64,000 bases of DNA from Pedobacter riviphilus (GCF_014692875.1 NZ_CP061171.1:1426001-1490000); one strand, 5' to 3'; counted from the first letter of the stretch, positions 1 through 8,430 are shown. Numbers and translations are program-made. The notes: generated by a model from the sequence alone, not told the origin.

Positions 1-507
1 AAGCGTCGGCGGCTATAATTATTTTGATTTTCCATTTGTTAAAATTTGTTGATAATTAATGTTTTACTCCGTTAGGTATGTCAAAATTAATGCGGTTGGA
101 AAGAGGAGATTAGCCTTTTCGGGATGAAATAGACAAATTAGGTTTTGATTTATACATTTTTAAGCCTGGGCAGGACTGTAATTGAATCCAAAGGGATGGT
201 CATCATTTTGTGTCGGCTATCGTGTTGATACATTTTTATTGTTAACCTCTTATACGTTTTGCTAATTACTTTAACCAAACACAGATCTTACCGAAACAAA
301 AAATACAATTCTTGTGCTGATTTAAATCTGTATTGTCTACTTAAGCGCCAAATCTGTCTGGTTCAAGCCTAAAATTGTTTAACTATAAGATTTGTGTGAT
401 TATTTTAGGTGAAAAAAGAAGAGATGCGTGTGGTGCAGCCATCATATTTAAAAAAATATTATTTTTGATTATCCCAACCTACCTAATTAGCCTGGCTAAA
501 AACTGCT
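1..507. other. Intergenic region upstream of the first kinase
   Basis: I see no convincing coding frame here. The only structure I can support is the pair of GTCT repeats at 335-359, listed separately. The rest is AT-rich, and no tRNA or clear terminator was seen. The gene to the left lies outside the window, so this stretch may also hold its 5' or 3' flank. Confidence 0.5.
331..364 (+). promoter_or_regulatory. Putative LytTR-regulator operator, site A
   Basis: Two direct repeats, ATTGTCTACTT and TCTGTCTGGTTC, have their GTCT cores at 335-338 and 356-359, exactly 21 bases apart. The same paired arrangement recurs at 2362-2416 and, on the other strand, at 4171-4203. LytTR regulators such as AgrA are known to bind short direct repeats about two helical turns apart. 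Autoregulation of the kinase/regulator operon is my inference. Confidence 0.55.
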
Positions 508-1527
508 ATGACCAAAAACCCTTTAAAGATTTCGCCTGCTATTATATGGGTAAGTTCTATTTTTCTTGGACTTTTATCTTCCGTTCCCCAAATAGCAGAG
601 CATCATTTTAACGCTGCCGAAGCCGCTGTTAATGCAGGTATTACTTCAGTATTCGCATTGTTGATGTGGTATTTGAATATTTATATGCTGTCGCGAAAGA
701 GCAGCAGGCCTAACAAACAAGGGATTTCCTACTCCAGGTTATTTAAAAGTCTTTTAATTGGTATTGGCGTTATGCTTTGCCTTGCATGGATTCAGCAATT
801 GATCCTTTCGCACATTAATTTCGGTCCGGTGATGTTGATGGTTGAAGTAAGGGGAATATTGATCAATTTAATTTTTTATATGTTTCTCCATCTGTTACAG
901 CAAAATTACGAAAATCAGCAGGTGAATATGGAATTAGAGAAGATCAAAAGTGATAGTTTGGGCGCTCAGTACGAATTGCTTAAACAGCAGGTTAATCCTC
1001 ATTTCCTTTTTAACAGCCTCAATACACTAAAGGCTATGGTAGAAATCGGCGATGAAGAAGCTGTCGATTTTATCCTTAAGCTTTCTAATTTTTATCGATA
1101 TACCCTCGAGAGCCGTAAATTAGACCTGATTCACGTTTCGGAAGAAATGGAAATACTCAATGCATATCTATTTTTACAACAAGCAAGATTTGATGGTGGT
1201 TTTAGTTTTACTTCTACTTTAAATGAAGAAATATTGCACACCTTAATTCCTCCCTTTACGCTGCAGCTGTTAATCGAAAACTGTATCAAACATAATGTAG
1301 TTTCGCTGGATAAACCTTTACACATCAGCTTGTATGCCGAAGATGGGCAAATTATTTTGGAAAACCCTATCCGTTTAAAAACAGCCAATAACAACTCGTT
1401 GGGAGTTGGACTAAAAAATATCACATTGCGCTATCAACATCTTCTCGAAAAGCCAATCGAAATTATTAACGATGGACAAATTTTTAAAATTAAACTCCCA
1501 TTAATTCATGAACATCATCATCATTGA
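508..1527 (+). CDS. LytS-type sensor histidine kinase
   Basis: This 339-residue membrane kinase of the LytS/YpdA class (His_kinase family) should phosphorylate the LytTR regulator encoded next. Four hydrophobic segments lie at about residues 11-27, 43-61, 80-100 and 113-130, followed by a short helical linker. The phosphoacceptor motif NPHFLFNSLN has its His at residue 165. An N-box (LLIENCIKHN) lies near 250 and a G-box (GVGLKNITLRY) near 300. There is no periplasmic sensor domain, so the signal is probably sensed in or near the membrane. Its last 20 bases overlap the regulator gene, and because of that overlap the protein ends in HEHHHH. The ATG at 508 leaves a complete first membrane segment. 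The specific stimulus cannot be read from the sequence. Confidence 0.9.
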   Translation: MTKNPLKISPAIIWVSSIFLGLLSSVPQIAEHHFNAAEAAVNAGITSVFALLMWYLNIYMLSRKSSRPNKQGISYSRLFKSLLIGIGVMLCLAWIQQLILSHINFGPVMLMVEVRGILINLIFYMFLHLLQQNYENQQVNMELEKIKSDSLGAQYELLKQQVNPHFLFNSLNTLKAMVEIGDEEAVDFILKLSNFYRYTLESRKLDLIHVSEEMEILNAYLFLQQARFDGGFSFTSTLNEEILHTLIPPFTLQLLIENCIKHNVVSLDKPLHISLYAEDGQIILENPIRLKTANNNSLGVGLKNITLRYQHLLEKPIEIINDGQIFKIKLPLIHEHHHH

Positions 1528-2269
1528 GGATGAGCTGAAAACAGCTAAATCACTCGAAAATATAATTTTGAGCCTGAGGCCCGATGTGAAAATACTAGGG
1601 CACTACCAGAGCATCGAAGGATCGGTAAAAGCGTTGTCAGAACAGTCACAGCCCGATTTGATATTTATGGATATTCAATTGGCAGATGGATTATGTTTTG
1701 AAATATTTAAACAGGTTAAAGTAAATAGTCCCATTGTGTTCTGCACAGCCTTCGATGAGTACTCATTAGAAGCTTTTAAGCGTAATGGAGTAGATTATGT
1801 GTTAAAACCATTTTCTAAAACAGATATTCAGGAGGCTTTTCAAAAGGTAGACGGTCTTCAGAATTTTTTTCAGCAAAAGGTAATCCCTGATTTAAGTAAT
1901 TTATTGACAAAATTGAGCAGCCCAGCAGGAAAAGAGAGCTTTTTAGTCTTTAAAAACCAGAAATATACCACTGTTCAGACTGAGAATATTGCTTTCTTTT
2001 ATATCAGGAATGATGCTTCAACCATTATGTGCTTCGATAAACAAGAGTTTGCATTAAGTCAATCTCTTGATCAGATTATGGCAATGGTATCGTCTAAACA
2101 GTTTTTTAGGGTTAACCGCCAATATTTAGTGAACTTTAAAGCCATTAAAGAAATAGAACATTATTTCTTAAGAAAATTGTTTGTTAAGCTGGTGATTGAA
2201 ACTCCAGATAAATTGCTGATCAATAAAGAAAAAACACCTGCTTTTCTTTCCTGGATGGAAGATAGGTAA
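1508..2269 (+). CDS. LytTR-family response regulator
   Basis: This 253-residue regulator has an N-terminal receiver (acidic E7/D8, phosphoacceptor D55, T80, K100) and a C-terminal LytTR DNA-binding domain from about 140 to 250. The domain carries the typical FFRVNRQYLVNFKAIKEI stretch. It is translationally coupled to the upstream kinase by a 20-base overlap, which supports a cognate pair. It probably controls its own operon, the DUF1223 gene at 2481 and the DoxX-like gene at 3709. All three promoters carry the same pair of GTCT repeats. That regulon is inference from the shared motif. Confidence 0.92.
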   Translation: MNIIIIEDELKTAKSLENIILSLRPDVKILGHYQSIEGSVKALSEQSQPDLIFMDIQLADGLCFEIFKQVKVNSPIVFCTAFDEYSLEAFKRNGVDYVLKPFSKTDIQEAFQKVDGLQNFFQQKVIPDLSNLLTKLSSPAGKESFLVFKNQKYTTVQTENIAFFYIRNDASTIMCFDKQEFALSQSLDQIMAMVSSKQFFRVNRQYLVNFKAIKEIEHYFLRKLFVKLVIETPDKLLINKEKTPAFLSWMEDR

Positions 2270-2306
2270 AGAAAAAACATGTTCATCAGCAATTAATAAC
2301 AAGCTT

Positions 2307-2340
2307 GGCCAGAAACAGATATCCGTTTCTGGCCTTTTTT
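2307..2340 (+). terminator. Rho-independent terminator after the kinase/regulator operon
   Basis: A perfect 10-base stem, GGCCAGAAAC (2307-2316) with GTTTCTGGCC (2325-2334), is followed directly by six T. It lies 37 bases after the regulator stop codon. Confidence 0.9.
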
Positions 2341-2361
2341 CTTTAGGACATACTCGTAGCT

Positions 2362-2416
2362 AATTTGTCTTACTTATCGGCTCCCTGTCTAACCCTTCCA
2401 CCAATTTGTCTGGTTC
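2362..2416 (+). promoter_or_regulatory. Putative LytTR-regulator operator, site B
   Basis: Three GTCT cores occur at 2367, 2387 and 2408, spaced 20 and 21 bases. The last repeat, AATTTGTCTGGTTC, matches the promoter-proximal repeat of the site upstream of the DoxX-like gene base for base over 14 positions. Its end is 65 bases before the start of the DUF1223 gene. Confidence 0.6.
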
Positions 2417-2480
2417 GGCTATTTTCCATCCAATTTCAGGCATACTACCCGCTTATTTTTGATAAAAAAGAATAGAAATT

Positions 2481-3263
2481 ATGAAAACACTTAAAAGAAT
2501 AGCGATCGTAAATGCGGTCATTGTAGTAGTAATAGCACTTAGCGCATTTATTTGGGTAGGATCTGCACAAGAAAAAAAAGTAGAACAGCCCGTTGATGGA
2601 AAAGGCTTTGCCGTTTTGGAATTATTTACGTCTGAAGGATGTTCAAGCTGTCCGCCAGCGGAAGAACTGTTGACCAAAATAGAGAAAGAATCTAATGGGA
2701 AACCGGTGTATGTACTTGGATATCACGTCGATTATTTTGATAATTTAGGCTGGAAGGATGTTTTTGGGAGTCCGGAAAATACAAAAAGGCAAAAAAAATA
2801 CAGTGCCTGGCTAAATGCACAGGTTTATACGCCTCAATTGGTTATTAACGGCGCTCAAGAATTTATAGGATCCAATGAAAGTGACGTAAGGAATGCCATT
2901 AACAAACAGCTTCTGAATACACAGCATAAAGCCAGTTTAGCCTTCAATACCAAGAGAGATGGAGAGGTATTGACAATAAATTATGAAGCCAAAGATACTC
3001 AGGCTAGCGACGATCTTCTTTTTGCATTGATACAAAAGAGCGGTAGCACCGATGTACAGCGTGGAGAAAATGCAGGACTTAAATTATCTCATATCCAAAT
3101 TGTACGGAAAACCTTAACAATGTCTCTAAAGGATGCAAAATCTGGAACAGTAGTATTGAATATCCCTAGAGGCAGCGGTGCTGAAAAATGGGAGGTAATC
3201 GGAATGGTTCAGCACAAAACAACAGGCGCAATTTCGGCAGTAAATGCATCAACAACTTTTTAA
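2481..3263 (+). CDS. Secreted DUF1223-family thiol protein
   Basis: This 260-residue protein has an N-terminal hydrophobic segment (about 7-27) that acts as signal peptide or anchor. A thioredoxin-like DUF1223 domain follows, starting AVLELFTSEGCSSCPPAEE with a CxxC pair at C54/C57. The domain also contains GYHVDYFDNLGWKD and YTPQLVINGAQEFIGS, which are typical of the family. The CxxC suggests a thiol/disulfide or metal-related role outside the cytoplasm, but no function is established for the family. A 57-residue gene starts 15 bases downstream and probably shares the transcript. Three GTCT repeats upstream suggest control by the LytTR regulator at 1508. Confidence 0.85.
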   Translation: MKTLKRIAIVNAVIVVVIALSAFIWVGSAQEKKVEQPVDGKGFAVLELFTSEGCSSCPPAEELLTKIEKESNGKPVYVLGYHVDYFDNLGWKDVFGSPENTKRQKKYSAWLNAQVYTPQLVINGAQEFIGSNESDVRNAINKQLLNTQHKASLAFNTKRDGEVLTINYEAKDTQASDDLLFALIQKSGSTDVQRGENAGLKLSHIQIVRKTLTMSLKDAKSGTVVLNIPRGSGAEKWEVIGMVQHKTTGAISAVNASTTF

Positions 3264-3277
3264 TCATACTTATCATC

Positions 3278-3451
3278 ATGGAAAATCATCAAAATACCAC
3301 AACCAACAGTTTATTAATTGGATTGGCAAGCTTAATGTCGACACTTTTTCTGGTTAGCCCTCCATTTGAAAAAAATCCACAGCAATGTGAAATGGTGCAA
3401 AGCATCGGAAAGAAAAAACAGAAAGAACTGGAGAATGAGCCAGTTGTATAA
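3278..3451 (+). CDS. Small hypothetical protein, 57 residues
   Basis: This short frame starts at ATG 3278, 15 bases after the DUF1223 stop codon. It encodes a peptide with one hydrophobic stretch (about residues 11-26, LLIGLASLMSTLFLVS) and a charged tail containing one Cys. A longer reading from 3188 would run into the DUF1223 gene and looks wrong. It resembles a small single-pass membrane or exported peptide. I do not recognise a family. Its position implies co-transcription with the DUF1223 gene. Confidence 0.5.
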   Translation: MENHQNTTTNSLLIGLASLMSTLFLVSPPFEKNPQQCEMVQSIGKKKQKELENEPVV

Positions 3452-3476
3452 CATAAATCCAGTCGCAAATTCATAA

Positions 3477-3523
3477 ACAACGTTTATTAGTTAGGAGGTC
3501 GCCATATACTTGGCGACTTTTTT
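3477..3523 (+). ncRNA. Terminator-ended small RNA candidate or 3' element, copy 1
   Basis: The sequence ACGTTTATTAGTTAGGAG is followed at once by a stem, GTCGCCA (3498-3504) with TGGCGAC (3511-3517), and six T. The hairpin alone would be a good terminator for the DUF1223 unit. The TTAG..AGGAG lead-in recurs before another terminator near 8470-8517 and, less cleanly, near 5972-6018. The repetition suggests a conserved small RNA, perhaps related to the Flavo-1 motif, but that identity is a guess. Confidence 0.4.
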
Positions 3524-3644
3524 ATTTAAAAATAATTCACGCTGTGCTTTAGCATCAAACAAAGAGTAGTAAAGCGCTCGAGACCTTGGAGGTTTAGCTT
3601 TTGTGTAGATTACCGATTCTGGGCCAGGTAAATTTCTCACTAAT

Positions 3645-3671
3645 AAAAAAGGCGCTACTAGCGCCCTTTTT
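3645..3671 (-). terminator. Terminator of the DoxX-like gene
   Basis: The stem GGCGCT/AGCGCC with loop ACT (3651-3665) is flanked by an A run on the left and TTTT on the right. Read on the minus strand the hairpin ends in six T, suiting the DoxX-like gene that stops at 3709. It could work in both directions. Confidence 0.8.
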
Positions 3672-3708
3672 ATATGAAAAACTGATTTAATTAGAATTTA
3701 TTCAAACC

Positions 3709-4104
3709 TTAAATAGCAGTTAAATTTGAATATTTGATAGGATAAAGTTTTTGGAACATCACATAGGTTATTGTAACTATAGCAAAGGCTATAATGGCAT
3801 CGGTAGTGGCTAGCGGACCGATCACAATGAGTTTTGAGCAGAATGCAAAAATGATATCAAAGAATATCCCTGCAAATACCCATTCTTTTAACCTTAACAA
3901 TTTGTTGGGGATTAGTAGAACTGCGATTCCGGCTAATTTAGCAACCCCAAGTACATAAATAAAGTATGCAGGATATCCCAGTTGTAATGTAATGTCCCAA
4001 ACAATAGGATTTTTTGTGAGTTCACAAACTCCGCTGGTGCCAAACCATAACGAAGTTAGTGAGGCGCCGATCCAATAAATAGTTTTTGTCGTTTTGAGTG
4101 TCAT
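3709..4104 (-). CDS. DoxX-like membrane protein
   Basis: This 131-residue protein has four hydrophobic segments and the DoxX-like (DoxX_2) pattern: TIYWIGASLTSLWFGTSG, then LGYPAYFIYVLGVAKLAGIAVLL, then LKEWVFAGIFFDIIFAF and a last segment rich in I, A and T. I chose the ATG at 4104 (MTLKTTKTIYW). The longer reading from 4146 adds a poorly hydrophobic leader and would crowd the promoter. The family is linked loosely to redox processes, but the function is unknown. A pair of GTCT repeats on the same strand lies 67 bases upstream, matching the operators of the LytTR system. Confidence 0.8.
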   Translation of the reverse strand: MTLKTTKTIYWIGASLTSLWFGTSGVCELTKNPIVWDITLQLGYPAYFIYVLGVAKLAGIAVLLIPNKLLRLKEWVFAGIFFDIIFAFCSKLIVIGPLATTDAIIAFAIVTITYVMFQKLYPIKYSNLTAI

Positions 4105-4170
4105 AATATTTTTTTTTAGTGTTACCCAAAAATGTTGCATAAACATTCCAAAAACCAGTTGAATGGATCT

Positions 4171-4203
4171 GAACCAGACAAATTAAATCCTGAATTAGAC
4201 AAT
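4171..4203 (-). promoter_or_regulatory. Putative LytTR-regulator operator, site C
   Basis: Read on the minus strand, ATTGTCTAATT is followed by AATTTGTCTGGTTC, with GTCT cores 21 bases apart (AGAC on the plus strand at 4176 and 4197). Spacing and sequence match sites A and B. The proximal edge is 67 bases from the DoxX-like start, nearly the same distance as site B to the DUF1223 start. Confidence 0.6.
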
Positions 4204-4419
4204 TGAATGATTTTTTTAAGCCATTGGTTTGAGATACGTTTTTAACTTAAAGAGCTTCTTAATAAAAATGTCCAGGTGAAGTCAGATATTTGTTACGGAT
4301 AAAATCCTTCTGAATATTTACTTTAGTTCGATATTGGATATTCGTTTACTGTTTAAGTAATTATTTCCATCAATATTTTTAGAATTGAAATTAAATTAAC
4401 ATCATAAATTAATCAACTA

Positions 4420-5790
4420 ATGTCGAATCGAAACAACGTAGCCGATACTACTGGAGCCTTAACAGATGCCGGGATAAGCCAGGATAAGAAAACATTTTTA
4501 CAATCGCTCACCGAAGATTGGTGGGCAGTTATACTTGGGGCAATTATTATTGCCGCTGTACTTTACTTAACCAACAGCGGCACTGTAATCAGTTTACCTG
4601 CATTTAAATGGGCAAATAGTGAAGATCTTTTGGGTAAGGTATTATCAGCAGCTAACTTATTGTTGATTGTTGAAATGGGTGCAGTTTTTCTGACCTTAGC
4701 TTCAATAGCCATAGGTTTATCAGGAGGTAATGTTGCAAGGTTTGCTGGCGGTTTTGCTGTGATCTATTTTTTTGCTATCCTTTCCTTTATTATAGGGGGC
4801 AATAAAAGTGTATCCTATTTTGGGTTAGAATATGTGGTATTTGCATTACTTATTGGTATTGTATTGGGTAATTTAATCAGGTTGCCGGATTGGCTAAAAG
4901 AAGCGGTGCGGTCTGAGTTTTATATTAAAACAGGTTTGGTGATATTGGGTACCACTATATTATCCGCCGATTTAATTAAGGCAGGTTTACCCGGTATAAT
5001 ACAGGCGGTTATTGTAGTTACCGTAGTTTGGTTTTTTTCGATGTGGTTAAGTCGCAAGTTAAAAGTTGATGATGAATTTGGCGTAATATTGGCCTCAGCA
5101 GTATCTATTTGTGGCGTTTCTGCGGCTATTGTAGCTGCTGGAGCCATTAATGGCGATAAACGTAAATTATCTTACGTAACTACTTTAGTATTAATCATGG
5201 CTATCCCGATGATGATTATTTTGCCTTGGGCAGTGAAGTATTTTAATATACCAGAGGTGATTGGTGGAGCATGGCTAGGTGGTACTTTAGATACAACGGC
5301 AACAGTAACTGCTGCAGGCGATTTGGTTGGACCAATTGCCGTTAAAGCAGGGGTTATTGCCAAGTTTTCGCAAAATGTTTTTATTGGTGTTGCTGCTTTT
5401 TTTATTGCAATATGGTGGGCCTATAAAAAGCCTAAAGGTGAAGATGGAGTGCCCTTCAAAGCAGAGCGTCCGGGATTGAAAATTGTGTGGGAGCGATTCC
5501 CGAAATTTGTATTGGGTTTTGTTGCAGCATCTTTGGTTTTTTCTTTTCTGTTATCGGCCACAACTGCTAAAAGTGTTGGGCCAACCTTAAACGGCTTACG
5601 CACAGTATGGTTCGCAATCGCATTTATTTCGATTGGTATGGAAGCTAAATTTTCATCGCTGGTAAAACTTCAGGGCGGAAAACCTGCATTTACATTTGTT
5701 ACTGCACAAATATTCAACATATTCTGGACACTCTTGTGGTCGTATATTTTATTTGGCGGGTATCTACTCCCTGTGCCTGATTTTAAATAG
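4420..5790 (+). CDS. YeiH/UPF0324-type transporter (putative sulfate exporter)
   Basis: This 456-residue polytopic membrane protein has about eleven hydrophobic segments. It carries hallmarks of the YeiH family: EFYIKTGLVILGTTILSADL, then SICGVSAAIVAAGAI, then GGTLDTTATVTAAGDL and FIGVAAFFIAIWW. The family is annotated as putative sulfate exporters on thin evidence. The protein is longer than the usual ~340 residues because of an N-terminal extension with two extra hydrophobic segments. It lies divergent from the DoxX-like gene. The shared intergenic region has a LytTR-like site, but that site is 220 bases away and points the other way. Confidence 0.82.
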   Translation: MSNRNNVADTTGALTDAGISQDKKTFLQSLTEDWWAVILGAIIIAAVLYLTNSGTVISLPAFKWANSEDLLGKVLSAANLLLIVEMGAVFLTLASIAIGLSGGNVARFAGGFAVIYFFAILSFIIGGNKSVSYFGLEYVVFALLIGIVLGNLIRLPDWLKEAVRSEFYIKTGLVILGTTILSADLIKAGLPGIIQAVIVVTVVWFFSMWLSRKLKVDDEFGVILASAVSICGVSAAIVAAGAINGDKRKLSYVTTLVLIMAIPMMIILPWAVKYFNIPEVIGGAWLGGTLDTTATVTAAGDLVGPIAVKAGVIAKFSQNVFIGVAAFFIAIWWAYKKPKGEDGVPFKAERPGLKIVWERFPKFVLGFVAASLVFSFLLSATTAKSVGPTLNGLRTVWFAIAFISIGMEAKFSSLVKLQGGKPAFTFVTAQIFNIFWTLLWSYILFGGYLLPVPDFK

Positions 5791-5971
5791 GCGAGGAGCT
5801 AAATTGTCAACGAACTGGATTTAAAAACTGCACCATGGTCTAAGTTATTTTGGTATTCGATTGTGATATGCGCTTCTGTTTATTCAATTTCCTCCAATCG
5901 TTTATTCTGTTAAAACAAAATTTAATGGTCAGATTATATTATCTTTAATAAAAATTCTCAAATGCTCATCA

Positions 5972-6018
5972 GTTAGTTATCCGGTTAGTTAGGAGAATCC
6001 TGAGATCTAATTTTTTTT
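5972..6018 (+). ncRNA. TTAGTTAGGAG element, weak copy
   Basis: The sequence GGTTAGTTAGGAG is followed by a weak hairpin (AGGA/TCCT) and, a few bases later, eight T. It resembles the elements at 3477-3523 and 8439-8517 but its hairpin is poor. It lies just ahead of the gene at 6039 and may simply be part of that leader. Confidence 0.2.
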
Positions 6019-6038
6019 AACCAAATCATTTTAATAAT

Positions 6039-6926
6039 ATGAGAACTACGAAACTTAGCTATTCAGCTTTTTTTATTTGCCTGATTTATATTGGTTTTTG
6101 TGGTTTTATTTCTGATAAAGAAGAATATCCGCGTTTAGGTATTGTATCTGGTTTAACACAGGACAGTTTAGCGTATGCCGCAGGTTTTAAAATGATAGGC
6201 GAATCGGTTCCGAAGATACTGTCACCCGCATTAACAGATGATCAGTTTAATGCCAATTTGAAAAAGATTAAAGCCGCAAAATGTAAAGTGTTAACCTGTA
6301 ATCTTTTTTATCCGGCGAGCATAAAAATAGCTGGACCTGAGGTAGATGAGGCAAAGGTTTTAACTTATACCGAAACTGTTCTTTCAAGAGCCGAACAGGC
6401 AGGGGTTAAGTTTATTGTGTTGGGCAGCTCGGGTGCGAGGAGCATTCCTACAGATTATGATATCGTTAAGGCAAAAACTGATTTTGTTAGTTTATGCAAA
6501 AAACTAGCACAAATTGCCGGGAAATATAAGGTTACAATTTTGTTAGAAAACCTCGAAACTACCGAAACAAACTTTATTACTTCGCTAAAGTCGGCAGCAG
6601 ATATTGTAAGGAAGGTTGATCATCTAAATTTCAGACTTAATGCCGATATATTTCATATGATGCGTGAAGGAGAATCTCCAAGTGAAATTATTGAAGCTGG
6701 TACATTGATTGGATTTTCGGAGGTTGCTGAAAAACAAAACAGGTCATTACCAGGCGTTATGGGCGATGATTTTAAACCTTATTTAAAAGCTTTGCACAAA
6801 ATAAATTATAGGGGTTTCATCTTTATAGAAGGAAGCATCAAAAATGCGGCTACCGAGATGCCATTGGCTTTCAAATATCTTTCGGCTCAGATTGCAGAAG
6901 TGTATTCAGAAAAAAAAGTGGATTGA
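6039..6926 (+). CDS. Exported sugar phosphate isomerase/epimerase-like TIM-barrel protein
   Basis: This 295-residue protein has an N-terminal signal peptide (about residues 1-23) and then an AP-endonuclease-2/xylose-isomerase-like TIM barrel. Support comes from VKFIVLGSSGARSIP, the strand-end motif VTILLENLETTE, LNFRLNADIFHMMREGE and a final YRGFIFIEGS. These provide the Glu, Asp, His and Glu residues expected for metal binding in this superfamily. Such proteins in Bacteroidota are often secreted or periplasmic and act on sugars or derivatives. The substrate cannot be told. The neighbours give no pathway context. Confidence 0.75.
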   Translation: MRTTKLSYSAFFICLIYIGFCGFISDKEEYPRLGIVSGLTQDSLAYAAGFKMIGESVPKILSPALTDDQFNANLKKIKAAKCKVLTCNLFYPASIKIAGPEVDEAKVLTYTETVLSRAEQAGVKFIVLGSSGARSIPTDYDIVKAKTDFVSLCKKLAQIAGKYKVTILLENLETTETNFITSLKSAADIVRKVDHLNFRLNADIFHMMREGESPSEIIEAGTLIGFSEVAEKQNRSLPGVMGDDFKPYLKALHKINYRGFIFIEGSIKNAATEMPLAFKYLSAQIAEVYSEKKVD

Positions 6927-6959
6927 TTCAGTGCCAACCTCTTCTGAAAAAAAAAGCTG

Positions 6960-7586
6960 TTATTTAGCTAATGATACCAATGATTGGGTGCTTGACTTTT
7001 CTGCAGCTTTATCCACATTTGGTAAACGCATTTTTGCAACATTGGTCTCAACAGTTAAAGATGGGTTTTCATTTTTAGCCAGTGCAGCTATATCTCTCAC
7101 CGTACTCGATAACATTTTGAGCGTAAGCATAAACTGACGGTCGATATTCCTGATTTTTTGAAAATCAGCGTTTGGACTAACGTATTCTATATTTGAACGC
7201 TCACTTTGGTTGAATTGGATACTATCTAAAAGAACCAGTTTATCTGTAATTTGGTTTAATACTTTATCCGAAAGATTTAACCCCTGAATGCCTATCACCC
7301 TGTTGTTTTTTACATAATAATCTAAGCCATTAAAACTAATAAGGGTTAAGTTATTTCTATTGATGATGTACTCTGCCTTTGGAAGGTTATCTTTTAAATG
7401 GGTTTTATTAAATGCATTGCGCTGAGCGGCTAGTCGCTCAATCATATCGTTTCCATTCAGTTTGTCTATATGCTCGAAAATATCAGCTTGTTTTGTTTGC
7501 TTGTTTTGAGCAAGAACACAAATAGATAAGCAAGAAAATGAGGTGATTAAAAGAAATACTAAGACAATTGATTTGGCACTTTTCAT
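6960..7586 (-). CDS. Secreted hypothetical protein, 208 residues
   Basis: The protein has a clear signal peptide (about residues 1-26, ending CVLAQ) and then a polar, helix-prone domain with no Cys in the mature part. I recognise no family. The gene converges on the TIM-barrel gene, with only 33 bases between the stop codons. On the minus strand the sequence TATCTTTG (plus-strand 7591-7598) is a canonical Bacteroidota -7 box. It sits so close to the ATG that the message would be leaderless or nearly so. Confidence 0.7.
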   Translation of the reverse strand: MKSAKSIVLVFLLITSFSCLSICVLAQNKQTKQADIFEHIDKLNGNDMIERLAAQRNAFNKTHLKDNLPKAEYIINRNNLTLISFNGLDYYVKNNRVIGIQGLNLSDKVLNQITDKLVLLDSIQFNQSERSNIEYVSPNADFQKIRNIDRQFMLTLKMLSSTVRDIAALAKNENPSLTVETNVAKMRLPNVDKAAEKSSTQSLVSLAK

Positions 7587-7590
7587 GTGA

Positions 7591-7598
7591 CAAAGATA
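7591..7598 (-). promoter_or_regulatory. -7 promoter box for the secreted hypothetical gene
   Basis: TATCTTTG on the minus strand fits the Bacteroidota consensus TAnnTTTG exactly and ends only five bases before the start codon. I saw no good -33 TTG at the usual distance, so the call rests on one box. Confidence 0.4.
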
Positions 7599-7782
7599 CA
7601 GCTGTTTTTGTTGAAATTAAATTTTTTGTAGGTTTAATATTACGTTTTTTGAGCATTTTTGTAATTTACTTGATGATAAAAATCAATTTTTTCTTTAACA
7701 GTTATTTAATGTTTAAAAAATATACAAATTGTGTCGCTTTGTATTTTGAAATTTTATGGAGCCTAACTAGTAATTAAGCTTT

Positions 7783-7790
7783 TAACTTTG
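7783..7790 (+). promoter_or_regulatory. Possible -7 promoter box
   Basis: TAACTTTG matches TAnnTTTG and lies 69 bases before the hypothetical gene at 7859. No clear -33 element was seen at the right distance. Confidence 0.3.
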
Positions 7791-7858
7791 AGTTTTTTGT
7801 GCTTTAGAAATAGTTCAATACTTTTGATTCTGCGATATCTGGTATCGCCCCATTAGTG

Positions 7859-8347
7859 ATGATCGAGCTCGACTTTTTCTTTAATCTGCCTAATCGCGAT
7901 ATCATGCATTTTCAGCTTATCCAGCTTTCGAGAGAGGAGCCATGGACCGTGTTCTACTGTGATCATGTACTGGCAGGGATAATAAAAGAAGGGAAGGAAT
8001 GGAAGCAATTATCAGGCGAGGTTTTACCTGAAGAACTATTACAAAATATAGGATTGTTTATTGATCGGCAGCAGTATCGAAAATTGCCGGATGAACTTAA
8101 ATGGAGATGGCCAAAGCTCATAGAAGAAATTATTGTGAATTCAGATTCTGAATATATGGTGATCTGCAAACCTTTTGTAAATTTCAGATCATTTGAAAAA
8201 ATGTTTGAAAAATTTGTACCAGCCATGATAAAAGATGAGTGGGCAATCAATTTTAAAGTGTATAGTCATGATTTTGAAGAGGACTTTTTAAAGCAACTTA
8301 GCCGCAAGGATGAAAAATCCGGTTATCAACCTATTCAGAAATGGTAA
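7859..8347 (+). CDS. Hypothetical protein, paralogue of the gene at 21923
   Basis: This 162-residue soluble protein of unknown family has no signal peptide. It is clearly related to the protein at 21923-22390. Both begin MIEL and share PW.V, a GII..(6)W.Q..GE..P block, a QQ....LP...K..WPK block, an ICK/ICH block and FKV near the end. The match at MIEL fixes the start at the second of two adjacent ATG codons. The related copy sits just behind a lone receiver-domain gene, which hints at a signalling role for the family. No such partner lies beside this copy. A strong terminator follows at 8491. Confidence 0.75.
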   Translation: MIELDFFFNLPNRDIMHFQLIQLSREEPWTVFYCDHVLAGIIKEGKEWKQLSGEVLPEELLQNIGLFIDRQQYRKLPDELKWRWPKLIEEIIVNSDSEYMVICKPFVNFRSFEKMFEKFVPAMIKDEWAINFKVYSHDFEEDFLKQLSRKDEKSGYQPIQKW

Positions 8348-8430
8348 TCTTTATCAGGATTAAAGATTTTACCTCATGTTAAATACCAGGTATTTAACGC
8401 AATCTTAATATTGGGTTTATATGATGTCTA

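Noticed and set aside
375..611. 78-residue frame overlapping the first kinase start
   Set aside because: It starts at TTG, has no recognisable sequence and largely overlaps the well-supported kinase gene.
1500..1530. HEHHHH tail as a vector or tag artefact
   Set aside because: The codons double as the start of the overlapping regulator gene, so the sequence is natural.
7568..7777. 69-residue hydrophobic frame in an intergenic region
   Set aside because: It overlaps the start and promoter of the secreted hypothetical gene on the other strand; the composition reflects AT-rich DNA.
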